From contig QILZ01000292.1 in assembly GCA_003233545.1 (NCBI GenBank), positions 1 to 6,879 on the forward strand: 6,879 bases of DNA, in the 5' to 3' direction. Positions 1 through 6,117 of the stretch are shown here, one piece after another. Source of the stretch: Spirochaetales bacterium (lineage in GTDB: Bacteria > Spirochaetota > Spirochaetia > SZUA-6). The notes under the pieces were generated by a model. It worked only from the letters and a program-made list of their open reading frames with translations, was not told the DNA's origin and did not search any database. The translations under genes and the position numbers were made by a program. How positions within the stretch are numbered: the first letter of the stretch is position 1; each line of letters opens with the position of its first letter.

Positions 1-1618
1 GTTTCTTTAAAGAATCAACCTCTTTTTTATTACGGTTTTTCAGGTAATTAACGGAACTGATTAACAGTTTTATGCCGTCGGAATATTTTCTAAACCACGG
101 CTTTAGCTCTTTAAACAGTTTTTTGTTCTGAATACCCTTAAGGAGGTATTCCGCCGCATCTGAATACCGGACAATTTCTTTGCTGAAACCGGTAAAGCTC
201 TTTTCCCTGTCGCCGTAAAGGTATTCGAATATAAAGGCGGAGAGGACTTGTTCCAGGTAAGGAGAATCCGACGGGTATATTGCGGAGTAACGTACATTAT
301 CTGCAAATATAAGGAAATCCGTACTGTCTTTTACCCCGGCTACTCTGCGGATAGAATGTCTCCAGCAGGCTTCCGGCTTATACTGTTCCGGATTCCATAG
401 ATAGCAGGCTATGGTTATAAACGGAATCTTCGATGCTTCGGGGTATTCCATGCCGTTAGCAATAATTCCCTGCGAGAATCTGTATAAATGAATATCCCTG
501 TTTATATAAGGACCTATGTGCATCTCACTACCCATCTCAAGATCATTTACCGGATAGTTGTCCCAGTACAATGGTTTATGACAGGTGGAGGAGGTAAATA
601 CTGCTGCATCATACAGGTTAAGCTCTTTCGAACATATTTCCTTTCCTGTCCAGAAGATATCGATAAGAGGGTTTATATTCTGCCCTAATTTGGAAATGTA
701 GTATTCATTTCCCTGTCCGTGGTACTGTGTGGGGCATACAACGAGTTTAATTTCCGAATCGAGGTTCTTAAGATAGTTATATAACCTTGATATGATCGAT
801 ATATGTGCGGCAGCTAAGTCTTCATATACAAGTTTATCTTCTCCGTGCTGAAGGACTTTCGGAATATCATCTAATAAAAACCCGAATTTTGTTATTCCGG
901 TACTGTAAAGCTGGTTTAATTTATCACACAGCAGGTTAAAATCTTTTTCATCGGAATATTTTATGGAGAGTCCCGGCCCTATACTGTAATAGAAGTCTAT
1001 CCCGAGTTTTTTAGCAAGATTTAATAATTTTTCTATCCTGGTAAGAGACTGTGGATCGTAAGGAGTCCGCCAGAGTTTCCTGTGGTACGGGTCGTCCTTC
1101 GGCCCGTAAAAAAAGGTATTCATTTTGTATTCCGACAGCAGGCAGAGCATTTCTTCTCTTTCTCTGCTGTTCCACGGAGGACCGTAGTATCCCTCGATTA
1201 TTCCCCGGATATTGAATTTCGGATAATCCTCTATCCGGCATCGGAAAAGTTTACCCGAATCTACAATCTGTTTTAAAGTGGCAAGTGCATACAGGATTCC
1301 TCTCCTGCCGCCGTATGTAATAAAGATGCCGGGAAGGCTGTTTTTTACAATGATATCGAGAGTATACTTCTCCGTTGTAACATAGGAAGTTTCTTTTATA
1401 TAAGTCATTTTTTCCGAACTGTCTTGCTGAAGATTTATGTTTATAACGGCGGATTCCCTGTTAAGGGTGTAGCCGTTCTCATTGCACCAGTTCTGTAAAA
1501 TACCGTAATCCTCTTTGCCGCATGAACCGCATGCGAACGAAGGCCGGCCTTTTATACTATATCCGCCGCCATTAACGATTACTTTCTGCGGCTCGGGGAA
1601 CAGCGGGAATTTCTTCAT
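1..1618 (-). CDS. GH84 O-GlcNAcase-like beta-N-acetylglucosaminidase (3' end beyond window)
   Basis: The frame is open from the ATG at 1618 to the window edge: 539 codons, no stop, C-terminus missing. GH84 enzymes remove terminal beta-linked GlcNAc by substrate-assisted catalysis. Layout: an N-terminal alpha/beta domain (about 1-135), a catalytic barrel (about 136-430), then a helical C-terminal part. Seen motifs: RGIIEGYYGPPW (138-149), PKDDPYH (173-179, Lys174), LLDDIP with the paired catalytic Asp250-Asp251, CPTQY (295-299), WDNYPVND (352-359) and Asn388 ahead of EYPEASK. Aligned from memory with human OGA, these match Gly67, Lys98, Asp174/175, Tyr219, Asn280, Asp285 and Asn313, so the active site looks intact. 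The N-terminus (MKKFPLFPEPQKV) has no signal peptide, which suggests a cytoplasmic enzyme acting on imported material. The start lies 9 bases after the aminotransferase stop, in the same frame and without a clear Shine-Dalgarno, suggesting coupled translation. Substrate (protein O-GlcNAc, glycan or small glycoside) is unknown. Confidence 0.93.
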   Translation of the reverse strand, partial: MKKFPLFPEPQKVIVNGGGYSIKGRPSFACGSCGKEDYGILQNWCNENGYTLNRESAVININLQQDSSEKMTYIKETSYVTTEKYTLDIIVKNSLPGIFITYGGRRGILYALATLKQIVDSGKLFRCRIEDYPKFNIRGIIEGYYGPPWNSREREEMLCLLSEYKMNTFFYGPKDDPYHRKLWRTPYDPQSLTRIEKLLNLAKKLGIDFYYSIGPGLSIKYSDEKDFNLLCDKLNQLYSTGITKFGFLLDDIPKVLQHGEDKLVYEDLAAAHISIISRLYNYLKNLDSEIKLVVCPTQYHGQGNEYYISKLGQNINPLIDIFWTGKEICSKELNLYDAAVFTSSTCHKPLYWDNYPVNDLEMGSEMHIGPYINRDIHLYRFSQGIIANGMEYPEASKIPFITIACYLWNPEQYKPEACWRHSIRRVAGVKDSTDFLIFADNVRYSAIYPSDSPYLEQVLSAFIFEYLYGDREKSFTGFSKEIVRYSDAAEYLLKGIQNKKLFKELKPWFRKYSDGIKLLISSVNYLKNRNKKEVDSLKK

Positions 1619-1627
1619 AATTTTATT

Positions 1628-2833
1628 CTATAGTTCATTATGGTTTTTCCGTATTTTTAGTACAGCATCGGTAATTCTTTCCATATCCTTTTCCGGTGCG
1701 AGCAGGGCATTCTGAGGAATCCATACCGTTTCACTGCATGCTCTTTTGGTTTCCGGTAATTCGAGCGATTCATAGTTTATATCCCGGGTAAGTATTTTTT
1801 TAACTTCGGGGGTCTTAAAGAGGGGCTGTTGAGGTATTTCTATATATCCGTAGCCGGAAGGTATTCCTTCTGCGTTCAACGCCTCGATGAATCTGGACTT
1901 GGGTGCATTGTTGAAATATTCACGCTTGTATTTAAACATATACAGGTGGTGAGAATGGCGGGTTACTCTCGGATCGATCTTGAAAGTTTCAATGCCTTCT
2001 ATTGAATTTAAAGAATCATTTAATATCTGAAAATTTCTTTCCCTGATGTTACCCTGAGCTCCGAGACGTTCTAACTGCGCAAGCAGAACCGCCGCCTGCC
2101 ATTCCGTCATGCGGTAATTGCCGGAAAGCCGGTAATGTCTGTACCATTGATCATTGCGGATACGCCCCACATGATGAATGGACCAGCATAAATCGGCAAG
2201 CTCATTGTTATTCGTTGTTATCATTCCGCCCTCTCCGCATGTGATGTTTTTGCTGAGCTGAAAACTGAATATCGCAGCAGTTCCGATACTGCCGACTTTC
2301 CTGCCTTTCCATTCCGACCCGTGTGCCTGGGCAGCGTCTTCGATAACGGTTAAATTATGATTTTCCGCGATTTCCATGATTCTGTCCATATCTGCAGGTG
2401 TCCCTGAAATATGAACCGGTATAATTGCCCTGGTTCTCGACGTAACTGCATCCTCTATCTTTTCAGGATCGATGCAATTGGAACCGGGATCTATATCGAC
2501 AAAAACGGGAGTAGCATTAACCATTAAAACCGATGTTACCGTTGCCATAAAGGTGTAGGGCGGGACTATGACCTCGTCACCGTAGCCTATTCCGAGAGCC
2601 CGTAATACTACTTCCAGTGCACTGGTGCCGCTGGAAACGGAAAGAGCATGCCTTGCATGAATAAATAATGCGAATTTTTCATTAAGCTCGATTACCTTCG
2701 GGCCGAGGGTTCCCCATTTCCTGCTTTTAAGTACTTCCATGAGCATATCTTTTTCTTTTTCATTATAAACCGGCCATTCAGGCCAGGAATCCGATTTTAT
2801 CTTCGGCCCGCCGTTTACTGCAAGTTTTGACAT
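1628..2833 (-). CDS. DegT/DnrJ/EryC1/StrS-family PLP-dependent sugar/cyclitol aminotransferase
   Basis: This 401-residue protein has the usual length and fold-type I layout of sugar aminotransferases, which swap keto and amino groups on sugars or cyclitols using PLP and an amino-acid donor. Numbered from the ATG at 2833: LAVNGGPK near the N-terminus, the phosphate-binding SSGTSAL (67-73), VPPYTF (90-95), EDAAQAHG with the ring-nitrogen Asp166, and FSFQLSKNITCGEGG with the Schiff-base Lys195. Two ATG codons are adjacent (2836 and 2833). GGAG at 2839-2842 lies 5 nt from the second but only 2 nt from the first, so 2833 is preferred. It leads the minus-strand unit, with GH84 9 bp downstream. Family members are best known from biosynthesis of aminosugars for antibiotics, lipopolysaccharide and AHBA. 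Here the neighbours are catabolic-type genes, so a degradative role (taking an amino group off, or handling an oxidised sugar) is plausible but inferred. Substrate and direction are not readable from sequence. Confidence 0.95.
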   Translation of the reverse strand: MSKLAVNGGPKIKSDSWPEWPVYNEKEKDMLMEVLKSRKWGTLGPKVIELNEKFALFIHARHALSVSSGTSALEVVLRALGIGYGDEVIVPPYTFMATVTSVLMVNATPVFVDIDPGSNCIDPEKIEDAVTSRTRAIIPVHISGTPADMDRIMEIAENHNLTVIEDAAQAHGSEWKGRKVGSIGTAAIFSFQLSKNITCGEGGMITTNNNELADLCWSIHHVGRIRNDQWYRHYRLSGNYRMTEWQAAVLLAQLERLGAQGNIRERNFQILNDSLNSIEGIETFKIDPRVTRHSHHLYMFKYKREYFNNAPKSRFIEALNAEGIPSGYGYIEIPQQPLFKTPEVKKILTRDINYESLELPETKRACSETVWIPQNALLAPEKDMERITDAVLKIRKNHNEL

Positions 2834-2838
2834 CATAA

Positions 2839-2842
2839 CTCC
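2839..2842 (-). promoter_or_regulatory. Ribosome binding site of the aminotransferase gene
   Basis: GGAG on the minus strand. Its spacing (5 nt to the ATG at 2833, only 2 nt to the ATG at 2836) decides between the two tandem start codons in favour of 2833. Confidence 0.6.
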
Positions 2843-2864
2843 ATAAAAATTTGTTCCGGTGGGT

Positions 2865-2894
2865 ATTTTAACTTAAGCAGGTTATATTTGTCAA
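2865..2894 (-). promoter_or_regulatory. Sigma-70-type promoter for the aminotransferase-GH84 unit
   Basis: Reading the minus strand, a perfect -35 box TTGACA (2894-2889) is followed by an 18 bp spacer and a -10 box TAAAAT (2870-2865), five of six bases matching consensus. The predicted start of transcription near 2858 would leave a leader of roughly 25 nt before the aminotransferase ATG. The -10 box overlaps one copy of the TTTAACTTAA repeat (2867-2876). Confidence 0.65.
2867..2876 (+). repeat. TTTAACTTAA direct repeat, copy 1
   Basis: Ten-base sequence repeated exactly at 2969-2978 in the same divergent intergenic region. This copy overlaps the -10 box of the minus-strand promoter. The sequence is AT-rich, so chance recurrence is possible; a regulator-binding role is speculative. 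Confidence 0.35.
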
Positions 2895-2929
2895 TACTTA
2901 TAATAATAAATAAATTAATACTTGACAAA
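2887..2929. repeat. Inverted repeat formed by back-to-back -35 regions
   Basis: TTTGTCAA (2887-2894) and TTGACAAA (2922-2929) form perfect 8-base inverted arms around a 27 bp AT-rich centre. Each arm contains the -35 box of one of the two divergent promoters. Inside the arms, AATACTT recurs at 2893-2899 and 2917-2923, a 24 bp direct repeat. The arms are partly explained by both promoters having consensus TTGACA. The shared flanking bases and the AATACTT copies leave room for an operator for a regulator not encoded in this window. Confidence 0.5.
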
Positions 2930-2949
2930 ACTAATTTGAGGTTTATAAT
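2922..2949 (+). promoter_or_regulatory. Consensus sigma-70-type promoter for the ABC transporter operon
   Basis: A perfect TTGACA (2922-2927), a 16 bp spacer and a perfect TATAAT (2944-2949). Transcription would start near 2956, giving a leader of about 40 nt before the binding-protein ATG. Full consensus at both boxes predicts a strong basal promoter, which suits a highly made binding protein and suggests control by repression if it is regulated. Confidence 0.8.
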
Positions 2950-2968
2950 TTTTTCTGAAATTAATAAA

Positions 2969-2978
2969 TTTAACTTAA
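2969..2978 (+). repeat. TTTAACTTAA direct repeat, copy 2
   Basis: Second exact copy of the ten-base sequence at 2867-2876, here in the 5' leader of the transporter transcript, about 20 bp past the -10 box and just before the ribosome binding site. The two copies flank the promoter pair, but both are AT-rich and short. Confidence 0.35.
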
Positions 2979-2983
2979 TTTAC

Positions 2984-2989
2984 AGGAGG
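2984..2989 (+). promoter_or_regulatory. Strong ribosome binding site of the solute-binding protein gene
   Basis: AGGAGG, a full Shine-Dalgarno core, 8 nt before the ATG at 2998. It is the strongest translation signal in the window and fits the high level at which binding proteins are usually made relative to their permeases. Confidence 0.85.
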
Positions 2990-2997
2990 AGAAATAA

Positions 2998-4278
2998 ATG
3001 AAAAGAGTCTTTTTACTATTTCTGTGTACTATCCTGCTGGTTTTTTCCGCAGGCATCCTGTTTGCGGCGGGGTCACAGGAAAATGCAAAGGTAACTTTAA
3101 GGATTGCATCGTCTTCCGATGGTCCGGATGCAATAAATATCTATGACAGTATGATGGCCGAATTCGAAAAAAATAATCCCGGAGTCACGGTTACCTGGGA
3201 CAGATCTTCCGGAGATGATTACCAGTTTCAGGGACTACCGTCACTTTTAGCAAGTGATACTCCACCCGATGTATATTTCGAATGGGGCGGGAACCGGGTA
3301 AAGAATCATGCGGAGGATGGTGAAGCTCTGGATATAACGGCATTGGCGGATGAAATACGGCCGACTTTAGAATCCTCGGCATGGAGCGGTGCGGTATTCA
3401 ATGGTAAAACCTACATGATTCCCACGAATCAGGATGTTACTATTATGATGTGGTACAATAAGGATATTTTCTCTAAACTTGGTTTAACAGTACCCGGAAC
3501 CTGGGATGAGTTTTTAAATCTCTGCGCCAGAATAAAGGGAGCGGGAATTACTCCCATACTGATGGGAAATTCGGATGCATGGGTTGCCGGTAACTTTGCA
3601 GGCCTTTTTTTATCCAGGGTAGCCGGTGATAAAGAGACAGATGATGTGCTAAGCTTAAAAAAGGGAACAAGATTTAACAATCCCGCTTTCGTTAAGGCAA
3701 TGCAGTATGCTGCTGACCTGGGGAAGAAAGGATATATAAACAGGGATGTAAATACACTCGGGTATGATCCCAGTTTTGCCCGCCTGTTCGATAATTCCTC
3801 TGCCATGTATCCGCTTGGAACATGGTTTGTAACGGAGGTCGTGCCGGAAAATGCAAAGGATCCCTCGAAAGCTCATTTTGATTTCTTTAATCTGCCGGTA
3901 TTTCCGGGTGGCAAAGGAGACCAGACATCGTATATGGGTTTAAACACCGGGTTTGTTGCAAATGCAAAAACAAAGCATAAGGATTTGGCCGTTAAATTTT
4001 TAAAACTCATGATTTCCAAAGATTACCAGGTTAAATTTGCGAAGATCGGGAATTTCTCTTCCGTGAAGGGAACACTCGATGAATCGAGTGCCTATATCCG
4101 GAAGGTTCAGAATCTTATGAACAGTACAAAAACGGTTGTACTGCCGCCGGACACGGGGTATAGCGTGGAAATGGCGGAATCTCTGTATTCAGCTATTGCT
4201 CAGATTCTGGCCAATGATAAAACACCGGAAGCTGCTTTAAAAGCGGTAGATCAGAAGGTAAAACACCTTAGAAAGTAA
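2998..4278 (+). CDS. ABC transporter extracellular solute-binding protein, family 1 (carbohydrate, CUT1 type)
   Basis: This 426-residue secreted protein would capture the substrate outside the membrane and hand it to the two permeases encoded downstream. Length is typical of carbohydrate-binding family 1 proteins. Residues 1-24 form a signal peptide: MKR, a long hydrophobic core, then FAAGSQE, with cleavage expected around Ala24/Gly25. There is no cysteine at the cleavage point, so a classical lipoprotein is not indicated; Cys10 sits too early in the core to serve as a lipobox. Family features include TLRIASSS after the signal, an EFEKNNPGVTV strand-helix (55-65), PPDVYFEWGG (89-98), MWYNKDIFSKLGL (151-163), TWDEF (168-172) and aromatic residues likely to stack on sugar rings. 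The start is set by AGGAGG 8 nt upstream. It is the first gene of the plus-strand operon. Ligand cannot be read from sequence; an amino-sugar glycoside is inferred from the neighbours. The AAGSQE junction resembles spirochaetal binding proteins. Confidence 0.95.
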   Translation: MKRVFLLFLCTILLVFSAGILFAAGSQENAKVTLRIASSSDGPDAINIYDSMMAEFEKNNPGVTVTWDRSSGDDYQFQGLPSLLASDTPPDVYFEWGGNRVKNHAEDGEALDITALADEIRPTLESSAWSGAVFNGKTYMIPTNQDVTIMMWYNKDIFSKLGLTVPGTWDEFLNLCARIKGAGITPILMGNSDAWVAGNFAGLFLSRVAGDKETDDVLSLKKGTRFNNPAFVKAMQYAADLGKKGYINRDVNTLGYDPSFARLFDNSSAMYPLGTWFVTEVVPENAKDPSKAHFDFFNLPVFPGGKGDQTSYMGLNTGFVANAKTKHKDLAVKFLKLMISKDYQVKFAKIGNFSSVKGTLDESSAYIRKVQNLMNSTKTVVLPPDTGYSVEMAESLYSAIAQILANDKTPEAALKAVDQKVKHLRK

Positions 4279-4279
4279 A

Positions 4280-4328
4280 AAAACATAAAAAGGCGGCTCT
4301 TTTATTGTTAAAAGGGCTGCCATGTTTT
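4280..4328 (+). other. Bulged intercistronic hairpin between binding-protein and permease genes
   Basis: An upper stem of 13 consecutive pairs (4292-4304 with 4309-4321, including two G-U pairs) closes on a TTGT loop. A five-A bulge (4287-4291) separates it from a lower stem of 7 pairs (4280-4286 with 4322-4328). It starts 2 nt after the binding-protein stop. No clean T-run follows, so it is not a standard intrinsic terminator. The likelier role is as an mRNA 3' stabiliser or partial attenuator that keeps binding-protein output above permease output, as known for malE-malF type operons. The lower stem contains the ATG at 4322. Confidence 0.75.
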
Positions 4329-4342
4329 ATGGTGTTATAAAT

Positions 4343-5212
4343 ATGATAGCAAAGAAAAACAGTTATATCCTTTTTGCCCTTCCGGCTGTTCTACTCTTTC
4401 TAATAATTGTGGTAATACCATTGCTTTTTACAGTTGTTTTCAGTTTTACCGAATGGCGCAGATTTAATATTATAAAGTTCGGTACATTCGAACATTATAT
4501 CCGGTCGTTAAGTGATCCGGTACTCGGCAAAGCCTTTATACATAACTTCCTTTATATTCTCTTTACAATATTTTTGGAATCCGGTACAGGTCTTCTCCTT
4601 GCGGGCATTGTTATACACCTGAAGCGTTCTATTATCTACAGAAGTTTGTTTTTCTCTCCCATTATTTTACCGTCTATTGTTGTCGGTGTTCTCTGGAGGC
4701 AGATTTATGCGTATCATGCAGGGCTTTTAAACAGTATTCTTACAGGTTTAGGCGGGAAGGATATAGACTGGTTGAGTTATCCTTTTACCATGATTTCCGT
4801 ATCGATTGTATCGGGATGGCTTTTTGCCGGGTTTTTTATGACAATTTTTTATGCCGGTCTTGCAAGAATACCGGACTCCATTATCGAGTCTGCAAAACTC
4901 GACGGTGCTTCGGCATCGGGGATCTTTTTAAAAATAGAACTTCCCCTTATAAAGAACCTTATAATGCTGGCTTTACTTATTGTTACAACCGGAGGGTTTA
5001 AAGGGTTCGACCTTTTTCAGATTTTACTAAGGCGCGATCCGCTGGAATCCGGTATTGTACTGCCTGTATTTCTGGTCCGTACTTTTTTCGAAAATCAGGA
5101 TATCGGTTACGGATCTGCTGTTTCCATGCTTTTAACTTTAGTGGTTATTGCTATTATTATTGTCATAAACTTTATTAACAAAATATTTGTGGGCAGGGTA
5201 GAAGAGTTTTGA
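4343..5212 (+). CDS. CUT1 ABC sugar transporter permease, MalF/UgpA-like
   Basis: Integral membrane subunit that forms half of the import channel. From the ATG at 4343 it is 289 residues. Six hydrophobic segments are visible at about 6-33, 67-91, 102-118, 149-170, 205-222 and 257-280. The cytoplasmic coupling loop that docks on the ATPase is clear: ESAKLDGASASGIFLKIELP (182-201), with Glu182, Asp187, Gly188, Ala189 and Pro201 matching the EAA-loop consensus. GGFKGFDLFQ follows, a common sequence in this subfamily. An in-frame ATG at 4322 would add MFYGVIN, but that codon sits in the lower stem of the intercistronic hairpin. The extra residues also precede what looks like a normal permease N-terminus (MIAKKNSYILFALP). 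Neither start has a good Shine-Dalgarno (GGTG at 4331-4334 is the best for 4343), so the start is uncertain. The partner permease begins 7 bp downstream. Confidence 0.94.
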   Translation: MIAKKNSYILFALPAVLLFLIIVVIPLLFTVVFSFTEWRRFNIIKFGTFEHYIRSLSDPVLGKAFIHNFLYILFTIFLESGTGLLLAGIVIHLKRSIIYRSLFFSPIILPSIVVGVLWRQIYAYHAGLLNSILTGLGGKDIDWLSYPFTMISVSIVSGWLFAGFFMTIFYAGLARIPDSIIESAKLDGASASGIFLKIELPLIKNLIMLALLIVTTGGFKGFDLFQILLRRDPLESGIVLPVFLVRTFFENQDIGYGSAVSMLLTLVVIAIIIVINFINKIFVGRVEEF

Positions 5213-5219
5213 TATCGTT

Positions 5220-6074
5220 ATGAATAAAAAACATAAATCATATAACAGGGAATTTACAGGGGTTTTCGGAAAGGCTCTTCGTATTTTTCTTGTTCTTGCT
5301 CTTATGGTGTATCTTCTTCCTATTCTATGGATGTATGTTTCTTCTGCAAGGACAAATGCGGATTTTATAAATGCTCCGTTAAAAATTCCGTCACGGCTTT
5401 ATTTCGGTAACTATGTAAAAGCCTTTAAGATGGCAAAAATAGGTTATCATTTTATTATTTCGACAATAATTACAACGGTTTCGGTATTAATTATTGTCAC
5501 TTTTTCTTCGATGGCGGCATTTTCCTTTTCCAGATTAAGGTATAAGGGAAGAGATTTTCTCTATTCACTCTTTTTCCTGGGGCTTATTCTGCCGACACAG
5601 AGTTTTCTAGTGGGCATGTTTGTTATGTTCAGGGTAACTCATATTTTAAATACCCTGTGGTCTGTTATTCTTCCGGTTTCCGCTATCGGACTGCCTATTG
5701 CTATTCTGCTCATAAAAGCCTTTTTTGATTCGCTTCCGTCCTCATTGGAAGAAAGCGCACTTATAGAAGGGGCGAATGTTTTTCAGATTTTCTGGTTTAT
5801 AAGCCTTCCCATTGCAAATGCGATTATTGCTACCGTGATTGTCTTTGATACGATAAATGCATGGAATGAATTCATGCTTCCCTTTGTAATGATTCAATCC
5901 GAACGTTTTAAACCGCTTACTACCAGCCTGTATGTTTTCTCTACGAAACATTCTGCTAAACTTACACTTAAACTTGCCGCTCTGACAATTATAGCAACGC
6001 CTATGTTTATCGTATATTTTATATTCCAGAATCAAATTCAAAAGGGAATTACAGCAGGTGCGCTTAAAGACTGA
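5220..6074 (+). CDS. CUT1 ABC sugar transporter permease, MalG/UgpE-like
   Basis: Second membrane subunit of the importer, 284 residues, the usual length for MalG-like permeases. Hydrophobic segments lie at about 19-41, 77-98, 112-134, 144-166, 200-222 and 254-270. The EAA coupling loop reads ESALIEGANVFQIFWFISLP (178-197). It has Glu183 where the consensus usually has Asp before the invariant Gly184, a mild substitution. NAWNEFMLPFV (213-223) and the C-terminal QIQKGITAGALKD (272-284) are characteristic of the subfamily. The gene starts 7 bp after the first permease stop, with only a weak upstream purine tract (GAAGAG at 5201-5206, 13 nt away), so translation is probably coupled. No ATPase gene follows; the next gene is a deacetylase, so the pair probably uses a shared ATPase encoded elsewhere. 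Confidence 0.95.
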   Translation: MNKKHKSYNREFTGVFGKALRIFLVLALMVYLLPILWMYVSSARTNADFINAPLKIPSRLYFGNYVKAFKMAKIGYHFIISTIITTVSVLIIVTFSSMAAFSFSRLRYKGRDFLYSLFFLGLILPTQSFLVGMFVMFRVTHILNTLWSVILPVSAIGLPIAILLIKAFFDSLPSSLEESALIEGANVFQIFWFISLPIANAIIATVIVFDTINAWNEFMLPFVMIQSERFKPLTTSLYVFSTKHSAKLTLKLAALTIIATPMFIVYFIFQNQIQKGITAGALKD

Positions 6075-6103
6075 ATATTAAAGGGTTCAATAATGAAAAA
6101 TAC

Positions 6104-6108
6104 GGAGG
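6104..6108 (+). promoter_or_regulatory. Ribosome binding site of the PIG-L deacetylase gene
   Basis: GGAGG, 9 nt before the ATG at 6118. It is much stronger than the signals before either permease, so the deacetylase can be translated independently even though it lies only 43 bp after the permease stop. Confidence 0.8.
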
Positions 6109-6117
6109 ATAATTTTT

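Noticed and set aside
488..688. Plus-strand open frame of 66 codons
   Set aside because: It is antisense to the conserved WDNYPVND region of the GH84 gene and its translation resembles no family I know.
1011..1241. Minus-strand open frame of 76 codons
   Set aside because: It is an alternative frame inside the GH84 gene on the same strand; the GH84 frame carries the conserved motifs there, so this is a shadow and not evidence of a frameshift.
1082..1276. Plus-strand open frame of 64 codons inside the GH84 region
   Set aside because: It lies antisense to conserved GH84 catalytic motifs (PKDDPYH, RGIIEGYYG) and has no ribosome binding site or recognisable protein content.
1541..1550. Ten-base palindrome AGGCCGGCCT
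   Set aside because: It falls inside GH84 codons (Lys-Gly-Arg-Pro) and is explained by coding sequence; nothing around it suggests a site.
1..1618. GH84 region as a degraded pseudogene
   Set aside because: Manual translation from 1618 to the window edge shows no stop or frameshift and keeps all expected active-site residues; the missing end is due to the window boundary.
3429..3806. Minus-strand open frame of 125 codons
   Set aside because: It is antisense to the well-supported binding-protein gene and has no promoter, ribosome binding site or recognisable domain.
4292..4321. Intrinsic terminator ending the transcript after the binding-protein gene
   Set aside because: The stem is strong, but the following bases (ATGTTTTATGG) are not a clean T-run and pair into a lower stem. 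The permeases also lack any other promoter in the 64 bp gap, so full termination is unlikely.
5742..6041. Minus-strand open frame of 99 codons
   Set aside because: It is antisense to the second permease, including its EAA loop and NAWNEF motif, and has low-complexity composition typical of a shadow.
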